Positions 44,115 through 52,344 of a DNA stretch of 64,000 bases are shown here, piece by piece. The stretch spans positions 496,001 to 560,000 of the forward strand of contig NZ_SPQT01000002.1 of assembly GCF_004571025.1 (NCBI RefSeq), given 5' to 3'. The notes below the pieces were generated by a model. It did no database searches. It was given only the letters and a program-made list of their open reading frames with translations, and was not told where the DNA came from. A program made the position numbers and the translations under genes. The DNA is from Bradyrhizobium niftali. GTDB lineage: Bacteria; Pseudomonadota; Alphaproteobacteria; Rhizobiales; Xanthobacteraceae. Position 1 is the first letter of the stretch. Each line of letters starts with the position of its first letter.

Positions 44115-45374
44115 ATGCAAAGCGATCGATCGCAGTCCACCTCTCGCCGTTCGGGACCGCTTGCCGGCCTCAAGGTCATCGATCTCACCCATGTCATGGC
44201 GGGCCCGACCTGCACGTTGATGCTCGCCGACATGGGCGCCGACGTCATCAAGATCGAGAAATGGCCGAACGGTGACGACACCCGCCATTCGGTGCCGCCG
44301 AAGATCGGCGAGGAGGCAGCCTCCTTCCTGATGATGAACCGCAACAAGCGCGGCATCGTACTGGACCTCAAGACCGATGGCGGCAAGAAAGTGCTGCGGC
44401 GGCTGATCGCCGACGCCGACGTGCTGGTCGAGAATTTCGCGCCGGGCGCCATGGAACGCCTCGGCTTCGGCTACGAAGAACTGCACAAGCAGCATCCAAC
44501 GTTGATCTACTGCTCGCTCTCGGGGTTCGGCCGCACCGGCCCCTACAAGCACCGCCGCGGCTTCGATCTGGTCGCGCAGGCGATGAGCGGCATCATGAGC
44601 TTCACCGGTGAGCGTCCGGATGGGCCGCCGGTGAAGTGCGGCCCGCCACTGTCCGACATCACCGCCGGCCTGCTCGCGAGCATGGGCATCCTTGCCGCCT
44701 ATACGCATCGCCTCAAGACCGGCGAAGGGCAGTGGGTCGAGACCTCGCTTTACGAGGCGGCCCTGGTGCAGACCTACTGGCAGTCCACGATCGCGCTGGC
44801 CGCAGGCACCGCGCCCCGCGCGATGGGCTCGGCGCATCCGCTCAACGCGCCGTATCAGGCCTTCGAGGCCTCGGACGGCTGGCTGGTGGTCGGCGGCGCC
44901 AACAAGAAGCATTGGCTCTTGATGCTCGAGGCGCTCGGTGCAAGCGAGCTTGCCGCCGATCCGCGCTTCGTCACCGGGGCCGACCGCATGGCGAACCTGA
45001 AGGAGCTCGAGGCCGTCCTGAGCGAACGCTTCCGCACCCGTTCGCGGGCACATTGGCTCGCGGCGCTGGACGAGAAAGGCGTGCCGTGCGGCCCGGTGCA
45101 CGACATGCTGGAGGCGCTGAGCGATCCGCAGACGCTGGCGCGCGAGATGGTCGTCGAGGTCGAGCATTCCACGCTCGGTCCCGTGAAGACGATCGGGCTT
45201 CCGGTCAAGTTTTCGGAGACCCCAGGCAAAGTGCGCATCGGTGCGCCGGTCTACGGTGAGCACACAAGCGAGGTGCTGGCCGAGCATGGGTTCGACCAGA
45301 AGCAGATCGAAGCGCTCGAACAAGAAGGCGCAATCGTCCTGGCACCAGGGAGGCGCGAGGAACGCGTCGCCTGA
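44115..45374 (+). CDS. CaiB/BaiF family III CoA-transferase
   Basis: A 419-residue class III CoA-transferase that moves CoA between carboxylic acids by way of an aspartyl intermediate. The N-terminus shows GLKVIDLTHVMAGPTCT and LADMGADVIKIEK; NRNKRGIVLDLK is the next hallmark; the catalytic aspartate is in RRGFDLVAQAM. The acceptor is unknown; studied relatives act on formate/oxalate, carnitine, succinate/citramalate or mesaconate. It follows the crotonase by 9 bases and precedes the transporter genes, so it probably activates the imported acid. Confidence 0.93.
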   Translation: MQSDRSQSTSRRSGPLAGLKVIDLTHVMAGPTCTLMLADMGADVIKIEKWPNGDDTRHSVPPKIGEEAASFLMMNRNKRGIVLDLKTDGGKKVLRRLIADADVLVENFAPGAMERLGFGYEELHKQHPTLIYCSLSGFGRTGPYKHRRGFDLVAQAMSGIMSFTGERPDGPPVKCGPPLSDITAGLLASMGILAAYTHRLKTGEGQWVETSLYEAALVQTYWQSTIALAAGTAPRAMGSAHPLNAPYQAFEASDGWLVVGGANKKHWLLMLEALGASELAADPRFVTGADRMANLKELEAVLSERFRTRSRAHWLAALDEKGVPCGPVHDMLEALSDPQTLAREMVVEVEHSTLGPVKTIGLPVKFSETPGKVRIGAPVYGEHTSEVLAEHGFDQKQIEALEQEGAIVLAPGRREERVA

Positions 45375-45425
45375 CCGGACGTCGATACAACGAATAAAAC
45401 AGAACATAAAAAGCTGGAGGAAATC

Positions 45426-46418
45426 ATGGGTCGGACGTCAACACTTCTGCTTTCCGCAGCCGCGGCCGTGCTCGCCGGCACAGTCCCGGCGTGTGCAGCC
45501 TGGCAACCGCAGAAGCCGATCGAGTTCGTGGCCACCGCCGGGCCCGGCGGCGGCACCGACAATCTCGCCCGCGCGGTGCAGAACATTGTCACCAAGTACA
45601 AGCTGACGGAGCAGCCCATCGTCGTCGTCAACAAGGGCGGCGGCAGCGGCGCCGAAGGCTATGTCTACGGCAAGGCGTCCGCAGGCGATCCCTACAAGGT
45701 GATCTTCGGAACGTCGAACGCCTGGCAGCAGCCGCTCGTCTCCAAGGTCGCCTTCAACTACACCGATCTCACCCCGATCGCGGCGATGGCGCAGGACGAG
45801 TTCCTGCTCTGGGTCAAGCAGGACGCGCCCTACAAGAATGCGGGAGACTATCTGAAGGCGGCCGCATCGGGCGAATTCAAGATGGGCGGTGCGCAGTCGA
45901 AGGACACCGACGAGGTGCTGACCCGCATGATCGAGAAGGCCGGCAAGGTCAAGCTAACCTACATCCCCTTCAAGAGCGGCGCCGAGACCGCCGTGCAGCT
46001 CGCCGGCGGACATCTCGACTCCCACGTCAACAATCCCAGCGAGAGCCTCGGGCAATGGCGTGGCGGCACGCAGCGACCGCTTTGCGTTTTCAGCCCGAAG
46101 CGGCTGCCGCAGGGCCCCAAGGTCACCGCGACCGAAGGCTGGAGCGACGTTCCGACCTGCACCGAGCAGGGGCTCGACATCAAGCAATATGAGCAGCCGC
46201 GGACGGTGTGGCTGCCCGGCAAGGTCACGCCGGACCAGGCCGCGTTCTATGTCGACCTCATGAAGAAGGTGCAGGCGACGCCGGAATGGAAGGACTACAT
46301 CGAGAAGACTTCGCAGGTCGACACGTTCCTGACCGGCGCCGAGCTCGACAGGTTCATCAAGGAGGACCTCGAGCACGTCAAGCAGGTTGCGGGCGAGCAG
46401 GGCTGGCTGGTCAAGTGA
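45426..46418 (+). CDS. tripartite tricarboxylate transporter binding protein (TctC type)
   Basis: A 330-residue periplasmic solute receptor of the TctC/Bug family. The signal peptide is residues 1-24 (cut after ACA), followed by WQPQKPIEFVATAGPGGGTDN, the usual first ligand loop, where main-chain groups hold a carboxylate. The second-domain marks ALCVFSPKRL-like and DVPTCTEQG are present. With TctB and TctA downstream it forms a cation-coupled secondary importer for a carboxylic acid. GGAGG lies before the ATG. A palindromic repeat separates it from tctB. Confidence 0.93.
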   Translation: MGRTSTLLLSAAAAVLAGTVPACAAWQPQKPIEFVATAGPGGGTDNLARAVQNIVTKYKLTEQPIVVVNKGGGSGAEGYVYGKASAGDPYKVIFGTSNAWQQPLVSKVAFNYTDLTPIAAMAQDEFLLWVKQDAPYKNAGDYLKAAASGEFKMGGAQSKDTDEVLTRMIEKAGKVKLTYIPFKSGAETAVQLAGGHLDSHVNNPSESLGQWRGGTQRPLCVFSPKRLPQGPKVTATEGWSDVPTCTEQGLDIKQYEQPRTVWLPGKVTPDQAAFYVDLMKKVQATPEWKDYIEKTSQVDTFLTGAELDRFIKEDLEHVKQVAGEQGWLVK

Positions 46419-46489
46419 GGCAGGCAAACCCCTTCAGCGGCAGGGCGGATGCAGATGACGAATAACGTGGCGGGAAGGTCGCCTGCGGC

Positions 46490-46601
46490 CATCCTTCGAG
46501 ACGCCCGCCTGCGGCGGGCCCTCAGGATGAGGTCGCGCTTTGCGGCGAGATATCAGACCCTCATGGTGAGGAGCCCGCCAAAGCGGGCGTCTCGAACCAT
46601 G
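46490..46601. repeat. palindromic repeat between tctC and tctB
   Basis: Two arms (46490-46532 and 46558-46601) that each contain inverted GCCCGCC/GGCGGGC-type stems and are complementary overall (CATCCTTCGAGACGCCCGC... versus ...GCGGGCGTCTCGAACCATG). It sits inside the operon. Such structures can protect the upstream mRNA from 3' decay and so raise the binding-protein level over the membrane subunits (inference). Confidence 0.8.
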
Positions 46602-46669
46602 CAGGCCGCGCACGTTCGGCAGGCTCCCCACTGCACATGTGATAGCCCAGCCCTCAGAGGTACCACGCG

Positions 46670-47152
46670 ATGATATCGCGCCGCGTTCTTGAATTTGCGA
46701 CCGCCGTCCTCACCGGCAGCTTTGGTGTGGCTGTCGTCGTGTCCAGCCTCGACAACGGCATCGGCTGGTCGAGCGCGGGGGTGGACGCCGGCACGTTCCC
46801 GTTCCTGACCGGCATCATCATCGTGCTCGGAAGCCTCTACAATCTGGTGCGGGGCCTTCTGCCGGCGACGACGCTCGCAAGCGTTCCCGTCGCGATCACA
46901 CCGATCGAGCTGCGCCGGCTTGCCGGCCTGTTCGTGCCGGCCGCGATCTTCGTGGCCGCGATCCCGCTGGTCGGGATGTACGTCGCCTCAAGCCTGTACG
47001 TCTTCGCGGTGCTGGCGATCCCGAGGCACCAGACCGTGCCACGCGCGCTGGCGATGGCAGCGGCAACGGCGCTGGCGCTCTACGTCGTGTTCGAGCGCAT
47101 GTTCCAGGTCAGCCTGCCGCATGGCGCGCTCGCTGCCGCGTTCGGCATCTGA
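46670..47152 (+). CDS. tripartite tricarboxylate transporter small subunit (TctB type)
   Basis: A 160-residue membrane protein with four hydrophobic segments, the TctB layout. VDAGTFPFLTGIIIVLGSLYNLVRGLLP is the family's first loop and second helix region. The function of the small subunit in the importer is structural or accessory. The start ATG is 12 bases ahead of the usual family N-terminus; its stop is 11 bases before tctA. Fits the operon order C-B-A. Confidence 0.88.
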   Translation: MISRRVLEFATAVLTGSFGVAVVVSSLDNGIGWSSAGVDAGTFPFLTGIIIVLGSLYNLVRGLLPATTLASVPVAITPIELRRLAGLFVPAAIFVAAIPLVGMYVASSLYVFAVLAIPRHQTVPRALAMAAATALALYVVFERMFQVSLPHGALAAAFGI

Positions 47153-47163
47153 CGGAGAGGCCG

Positions 47164-48705
47164 ATGGATAACCTCCAGGAACTCCTGCACGGCTTCACCA
47201 TCGCGATCACCGTGCCGCATCTGCTCCTGATGGCGGTCGGCGTGCTGCTCGGCATTCTCGTCGGCGTGCTGCCGGGGCTGGGCGCGCCGAACGGGGTGTC
47301 GCTGCTCTTGCCGCTGACCTTCGGCATGCAGCCGGTGTCGGCGATCATCCTGCTCTCCAGCATGTATTGGGGCGCGCTGTTCGGCGGCTCCGTGACCTCG
47401 ATCCTGTTCAACATCCCCGGCGAGCCGTCCTCAGTTGCAACCACCTTCGACGGCTATCCGATGGCGCGCGACGGCCGGCCGACGACGGCGCTCGCGACCG
47501 CCTTCGGTTCGGCTGCGTTCGGCGCGCTGGTCGGCGTCATCCTGATCACCTTCCTCGCATCCTGGGTGGCGCAGGTCGCGCTCGCCTTCGGGCCGCCGGA
47601 ATATTTTGCGGTCTATTTCCTCGCCTTTGCGAGCTTCGTCGGCATGGGCGGGGCGGCCCCGATCAAGACCGTCGTGGCGCTGGCGATCGGTTTTGCGATC
47701 GCCGCCATCGGCATCGACACGGTCTCGGGCAGCGTCCGCCTGACCATGGGCATCGACGAGTTGGTCAAGGGGGTGAACTTCGTCGTCGCGGTGATGGGCC
47801 TGTTCGGCATCGGCGAGCTGCTGGTCGCCGTCGAGGAGGAATTTCATGCCCGCGCCGTCTCCTCGAAGATCGATTGGCGCGAGGTGTTTCGTGCGGTCGG
47901 CCGCCTGCCGCGGCATAGCGTTGCGCTGCTGCGGAGCGCCGCGATCGGGTGCTGGATGGGGATCACGCCGGGCGGCCCGACCGCCGCATCCTTCATGAGC
48001 TACGGCATCGCCCGCCGCTTCTCGCGCCGCGGCCGATATTTCGGCACCGGCGAGGTCGAAGGCATCATCTCGCCGGAGACGGCCGATCATGCCGCGGGCA
48101 CCAGCGCGCTGCTGCCGATGCTCTCGCTCGGCATTCCCGGCTCGGCGACCGCGGCCGTCATGATGGGCGGGCTCATGATCTGGGGCCTCAATCCCGGGCC
48201 GATGCTGTTCGTCGACCAGAAGGATTTTGTCTGGGGCCTGATCGCCTCGATGTATGTCGGCAACATCGTCGCGGTTGCGCTGGTGCTGCTGACCGTTCCG
48301 GTCTTCGCCGCCCTGATGCGAATTCCGTTCGTGGTCATCGCGCCCCTGATCGTGATCATCTGCGTCGTCGGCGCCTATTCGGTGTCGAACTCCTATCTCG
48401 ACGTGGTGATGATGCTCGGCTTCGGAATCGTCGGCTATCTCTTCAAGAAGCTGTTCTATCCGCTGGCGCCGCTGGTGCTCGCGATCGTCATCGGCGACAA
48501 GGCCGAGGATGCGTTCCGGCAGTCGATGCTGATGTCGAAGGGATCGCTCGGGATCTTCTTTGCGAACAAGCTGGTGACGTGCCTGATCGTGGCCGGCATC
48601 GCGCTGCTGCTGCTTCCGCTCGCGTTGCAGCTCGCGCGTTTGCTGCGCAGGCCCACGCCATCCGCCAGGAATGAGACGACAGCTCAGGAGAAGGTGATCA
48701 TATGA
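47164..48705 (+). CDS. tripartite tricarboxylate transporter large subunit (TctA type)
   Basis: A 513-residue polytopic permease with about 11-12 membrane helices. GVLPGLGAPNGVSLLLPLTFG and SSMYWGALFGGSVTSILFNIPGEPSS near the N-terminus, and TPGGPTAASFMSYG with LPMLSLGIPGSATAAVMMGG in the second half, are the paired signature loops of TctA. It forms the translocation path for the acid delivered by the TctC-type protein. The stop overlaps the PdxA-like start (ATGA), tying transport to metabolism. Confidence 0.95.
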   Translation: MDNLQELLHGFTIAITVPHLLLMAVGVLLGILVGVLPGLGAPNGVSLLLPLTFGMQPVSAIILLSSMYWGALFGGSVTSILFNIPGEPSSVATTFDGYPMARDGRPTTALATAFGSAAFGALVGVILITFLASWVAQVALAFGPPEYFAVYFLAFASFVGMGGAAPIKTVVALAIGFAIAAIGIDTVSGSVRLTMGIDELVKGVNFVVAVMGLFGIGELLVAVEEEFHARAVSSKIDWREVFRAVGRLPRHSVALLRSAAIGCWMGITPGGPTAASFMSYGIARRFSRRGRYFGTGEVEGIISPETADHAAGTSALLPMLSLGIPGSATAAVMMGGLMIWGLNPGPMLFVDQKDFVWGLIASMYVGNIVAVALVLLTVPVFAALMRIPFVVIAPLIVIICVVGAYSVSNSYLDVVMMLGFGIVGYLFKKLFYPLAPLVLAIVIGDKAEDAFRQSMLMSKGSLGIFFANKLVTCLIVAGIALLLLPLALQLARLLRRPTPSARNETTAQEKVII

Positions 48706-49706
48706 CCGCAAAGCCGCTCATTGCATTGGCGATGGGAGATCCCGCCGGCATCAGCCCGGAGCTGACCGCGAAGCTCGTGGCGGAGAACGACATCCGCGCC
48801 CGCAGCCGGCTCGTGGTGATCGGCGACCGCCGCATCTTCGACGAGGGCGCGCGAGTCGCGGGCGTCAAGCCGGACCTGACCATGGTGGAGCAGGGGGCCG
48901 ACCTTCGATCGGAGCAGGGCGACGCGCTGTTTGTCGATCTTCGCCACCTCGATCCCAGGGACGTCGAGCCGAAGACCGCGACCCTCGCCGGCGGAAAATT
49001 CGCGCTGGCCAATTACCGGCATGCGCTCGAACTCGGCCGCGACAGGCGCGTCGATGCCGTCTGCTTCACCCCCTTCAACAAGCAGGCGATGCGGCTTGCC
49101 CGCGCCGAGTACGACGACGAGATCGCGTTTTCCGCGGAGGTGGTCGGCCTCAAGACCGCGGCAAGCGAGTTCAACGTGCTGGATCGGCTATGGAATGCAC
49201 GGGTCACGTCCCACATCCCGCTGAAAGACGTCGCCGCGCGACTGTCCAGGGAACGTATCCATCGTGCGCTCAAGCTGACCGATTCCTGCATGCGCAACGC
49301 CGGCTTCGCCAGGCCGCGGATTGCGGTTGCGGGTCTCAATCCTCACGCCGGCGACGGCGGCAATTTCGGCCGCGAGGAGATCGACACGATTGCGCCGGTG
49401 GTCGCGGCCGGCCAGCGCGAGGGCATTGCCGCGGAGGGGCCGTTCCCGGCCGACACCGTGTTCCTGCGCGCCAAGGGCGGTGCCTTCGATGCGGTGCTGA
49501 CGATGTATCATGACCAGGGTCAGATCGCGATGAAGCTGATGGGCTTCGATCGCGGCGTGACCTTGCTCGGCGGCTTTCCATTCCCGATCTGCACGCCCGC
49601 GCACGGCACCGCCTACGACATCGCAGGCCAGGGCATCGCATCGATCGGCGCCAGCCGCGCCGCGCTGCTGCTCGCGGCGGAGATGGCCGGGCGCCCTGCT
49701 GCGTGA
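48702..49706 (+). CDS. PdxA-family NAD-dependent dehydrogenase
   Basis: A 334-residue metal-dependent decarboxylating dehydrogenase of the PdxA family. The three metal histidines are all present: His171 in TSHIPLKDV, His215 in GLNPHAGDGG and His270 in MYHDQGQIA. GDPAGISPEL is the N-terminal mark. In vitamin B6 synthesis PdxA oxidises 4-hydroxythreonine phosphate, but paralogues act in catabolism: D-threonate/D-erythronate phosphate dehydrogenase, and TphB on a terephthalate dihydrodiol. Translational overlap with tctA and the operon setting favour a catabolic role. No DUF1537 kinase or ring dioxygenase gene is near, so neither known pathway fits outright. Confidence 0.88.
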   Translation: MTAKPLIALAMGDPAGISPELTAKLVAENDIRARSRLVVIGDRRIFDEGARVAGVKPDLTMVEQGADLRSEQGDALFVDLRHLDPRDVEPKTATLAGGKFALANYRHALELGRDRRVDAVCFTPFNKQAMRLARAEYDDEIAFSAEVVGLKTAASEFNVLDRLWNARVTSHIPLKDVAARLSRERIHRALKLTDSCMRNAGFARPRIAVAGLNPHAGDGGNFGREEIDTIAPVVAAGQREGIAAEGPFPADTVFLRAKGGAFDAVLTMYHDQGQIAMKLMGFDRGVTLLGGFPFPICTPAHGTAYDIAGQGIASIGASRAALLLAAEMAGRPAA

Positions 49707-49768
49707 CGAGGCGGCGCGCGCCATGTCGCGAGACAGAATTGCACCGAGATCAATGTTCTTATTGTACT

Positions 49769-49778
49769 CACAATTGTG
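49769..49778. promoter_or_regulatory. CACAATTGTG palindrome in an A/T-rich gap
   Basis: A perfect 10-bp palindrome in the A/T-rich stretch after the PdxA-like gene and 72 bases ahead of a small ORF. It is a possible operator or promoter element; nothing else supports this. Confidence 0.25.
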
Positions 49779-49849
49779 CCGGTTCATATTGCGGCGCATC
49801 GATCAAAATGCACCGAGAGGGGGCGCGCCCGACAAAGCGGAGCAACAGA

Positions 49850-50023
49850 ATGACTATGAATTATCTTGATGTGTTTCTGGCATTCCTCGGAATGACCTTT
49901 GGCCTGCCTTCAGTGCTGCCCGGCCTCTTTTTCCAGCGGAAGGCCGAGCCGCCTCGGACCTCGCAAGCGAGGTCGACCGACGCCGGCACCACAATAACCG
50001 ATGACGACGTTACGGCGACCTGA
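49850..50023 (+). CDS. possible small membrane protein
   Basis: A 57-residue frame starting MTMNYLDVFLAFLGMTFGLP. It has one hydrophobic segment at about residues 5-26 and a polar tail rich in T, D and R. GGAG lies 7 bases ahead of the ATG, and an A/T-rich stretch precedes it. No family is recognised. The start codon is decided by this ribosome site; an in-frame upstream extension to 49703 has no support. Real expression is uncertain. Confidence 0.4.
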   Translation: MTMNYLDVFLAFLGMTFGLPSVLPGLFFQRKAEPPRTSQARSTDAGTTITDDDVTAT

Positions 50024-50096
50024 GCCGAATCTCGCCCGCGATGTTTCGGCGTGACGCGAGCCGAGGTGCGAGCGTGACGGTCATGGAGATGCGCAG

Positions 50097-50855
50097 ATGG
50101 ATGTGACGGTCGCTACAGTGATCATCGCCTTTTCGGGCGTCTTCCTAATCTGCTTCATGAAGGGCGCATTCGGCGGCGGCTTCTCCATCGTCGGCATTCC
50201 GTTGCTGTCGTGCGTGATGGATCCGGTCACGGCGGGCGGCCTGCTCGCGCCGCTCTTCATCGCTATGGACCTGTTCGCGCTGCGCTACTGGAAGCCCTCG
50301 ACTTGGTCGAAGCCGGACCTTGTGCTGCTGTTGCCCGGGCTCGTGATCGGCATTGCCCTCGGCTATCTCTTGTTCCGTGTATTGGACCATCGCGCCGTCG
50401 CGATCGTGATTGCGGTCGTGACGTTGAGCTTCGTTGGCATATGGCTCGTGAGTGATCCGAAGGTGGTCATTCGTCCGCGCTCCTCGCCGAAGGCGGTTGC
50501 TGCCGGTCTTGCCTCGGGTGTCACGACCATGGTCGCGCATTCCGGCGGACCGCCCCTGGCGATGTACCTCCTGCCGCTGGGCCTCAGCAAGGAGGTCTAC
50601 GCGGGAACGACGAGCCTGTTCTTCACCGTCGGCAACGCGATCAAGGCGGTACCTTGGCTGTTGCTCGCGCGGCCGGCGGGCAACGTCTGGATCGTGATGG
50701 CGGCGTGCCTCTTTGCTATCCCCAGCGGCGTCTGGCTCGGCTGGCGGCTGCACGGAAAGCTGGACCAGCGGCAGATCTACCAAGCGTGCCATGGCTTGCT
50801 GGCCGTGACGGCGTTGAAGCTGTTGTGGGATGGAGTGTCTGGTTATCTCGGATAG
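50097..50855 (+). CDS. TauE/SafE-family sulfite/anion exporter
   Basis: A 252-residue inner-membrane protein with about eight helices and the two TauE/SafE half-repeats. The first has GAFGGGFSIVGIPLLSCVMDP and the second SGVTTMVAHSGGPPLAMYLLP, the family's paired glycine-rich loops. Members are thought to move sulfite, sulfoacetate or other small organic anions out of the cell. It might serve the same metabolism as the upstream operon, but it is separated by about 390 bases and has its own ribosome site. Cargo is unknown. Confidence 0.88.
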   Translation: MDVTVATVIIAFSGVFLICFMKGAFGGGFSIVGIPLLSCVMDPVTAGGLLAPLFIAMDLFALRYWKPSTWSKPDLVLLLPGLVIGIALGYLLFRVLDHRAVAIVIAVVTLSFVGIWLVSDPKVVIRPRSSPKAVAAGLASGVTTMVAHSGGPPLAMYLLPLGLSKEVYAGTTSLFFTVGNAIKAVPWLLLARPAGNVWIVMAACLFAIPSGVWLGWRLHGKLDQRQIYQACHGLLAVTALKLLWDGVSGYLG

Positions 50856-50981
50856 GCTGTAAGTCGCGCCGCATCATGTCAAAGCGCGTTGGCGCGCGCA
50901 AAACACCAGCGAACACAGCCCTCCGGCTACTGTGCATGGGGTTGTTTTCGCGGTTTTTGATCGGGCAGGCGGACGCTGGCC

Positions 50982-52058
50982 TCAGGCCCCGCAGATGATC
51001 ACGCCGTACCAGCCGAGCCCTCGATAGGTCTCGTAGCCCGGCGTCGCATGGAAGGCCACCATCGTGCCGGAGCGGTCCTGATAGAATCCGGAGCGCTGGC
51101 CGTTCAGCGACAGCGAGATGCGCTCGCTCAGAATGCCCTGGCCGTCGGAGGACGCGATGACGCGGAAATTGGAGTCGACCAGCAGCACGCGGGCCTTGTC
51201 GCCGTCGCCGACGCGCACGCCCTGGACGATGGCGCGGGCCTGCGGCTCCCAGTCGAAATGGATGGCGAGCACGCCGATCGGCGCGCCGTTGGCCTGGCCA
51301 CCGGCGCGGACGCTGGCGCAATAGGTCGCAACCTGCGCGTTGCCGAGCAGCGGCTGGTTCTCGACGTCGCCGGCGACATAGTCGTCGCCGGAGCGCAAGG
51401 TCCGGGCTTCGCGAAACCATTTGGTGTGGGCGACGTTCTGGCCGACGACGCGAAAGCGGTCGGCGCGCCCGTTGGCGATGACGTTGCCGTCGAGGTCGCA
51501 GAGCCAGAGGTCGAGATAGACGGTGTAGGCGCCGAGGATGACGCCGAGGCGCTGCGAAGCATAGGTGACCGCGGCCGGAGCAGGCGAGGCCGCGCAATCC
51601 ACCACGGCGGAGTCGGTCGCCCACCAGCGCACGTCGCAGGTGCGTTCATAGAGGTTGCGGTCGATCAGTTCGACCGCATTGAGCGACAGGTCGACCATGC
51701 GCTCGCCGCGCGAGCGCTGGCTCATGCGGTCGATCGATGCGACGAGATCGCCGGTGCGTTTCGTCAGCTGGGTCTCGAGCTCGCGCGCGATGGTCTCGAC
51801 CTGCTGGCCGACGCCGCGCACCTCCTGCGCCACCACCGCGAAGCCCGCGCCCTGCGCACCGGCGCGCGAGCTCTCGATCAGCGCGTTCAGCGCCAGCATC
51901 TTCATCTGGTTGGTGATCTGCTGGATCGCCTTGGTCTTGTCGACCGCGATCTGGTTGACCTCCGCGGTGAGGCGGTTGATCAGCGCGGAAATGTCGGAAT
52001 CGTCGTCAGCGGGTTCGGACGTGGTCGGCTTGGCTTTCAGACCGAGCGCAGCAGACAT
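50982..52058 (-). CDS. soluble chemoreceptor-like protein: signalling tip followed by a Cache-type sensor
   Basis: A 358-residue protein with no membrane helix. Residues 20-110 hold a short methyl-accepting-type coiled coil with the hairpin tip (MKMLALNALIESSRAGAQGAGFAVVAQEVR), the part that binds CheA/CheW. From about residue 125 a Cache/PAS-like sensor follows, with DLWLCDLDGNVIANGR, KWFREA and AIHFDWEPQA typical of Cache domains. The usual receptor order is sensor first, signalling second, with membrane helices between; here it is reversed and cytoplasmic. ATG at 52058 gives MSAALGLKAKP. No che genes are near. Confidence 0.85.
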   Translation of the reverse strand: MSAALGLKAKPTTSEPADDDSDISALINRLTAEVNQIAVDKTKAIQQITNQMKMLALNALIESSRAGAQGAGFAVVAQEVRGVGQQVETIARELETQLTKRTGDLVASIDRMSQRSRGERMVDLSLNAVELIDRNLYERTCDVRWWATDSAVVDCAASPAPAAVTYASQRLGVILGAYTVYLDLWLCDLDGNVIANGRADRFRVVGQNVAHTKWFREARTLRSGDDYVAGDVENQPLLGNAQVATYCASVRAGGQANGAPIGVLAIHFDWEPQARAIVQGVRVGDGDKARVLLVDSNFRVIASSDGQGILSERISLSLNGQRSGFYQDRSGTMVAFHATPGYETYRGLGWYGVIICGA

Positions 52059-52344
52059 CGGGGAGTTCCCTTGGCAATGAGGCCTGATCTGCAATGAACC
52101 CGGAACAATCGCTTACAGATCGAATACGATTCTTTTTCGAGGATTCCGCCTAACGCCTGCTTAATTTGCTGTTCGACGGAATGCCCAAATGATAGTCACT
52201 CCGGCCTGTCGGCCGGCCATCCACCGCTTTGTGCGGCCCGGCCGTTGCAAATTGCCGGGGTTTCCCGGCCAATCCCCTTAAGCCAGTGACCGGGCGCCAG
52301 CGTGATCGCCCGAACCTCGAGTTCCCAACAGACAGCCGCTCGTC

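Noticed and set aside
44030..44452. Minus-strand 140-residue frame as a regulator inside the CoA-transferase gene
   Set aside because: It overlaps the catalytic part of the CoA-transferase, and the sequence shows no domain.
43260..45407. 715-residue minus-strand frame across the crotonase and CoA-transferase genes
   Set aside because: Antisense shadow of two genes with strong family motifs; its composition is typical of the opposite strand of high-GC coding DNA.
48702..49706. Vitamin B6 synthesis gene pdxA proper
   Set aside because: Its place after tctA with overlapping codons and no ksgA or surA neighbour favours a catabolic paralogue, so the symbol is withheld.
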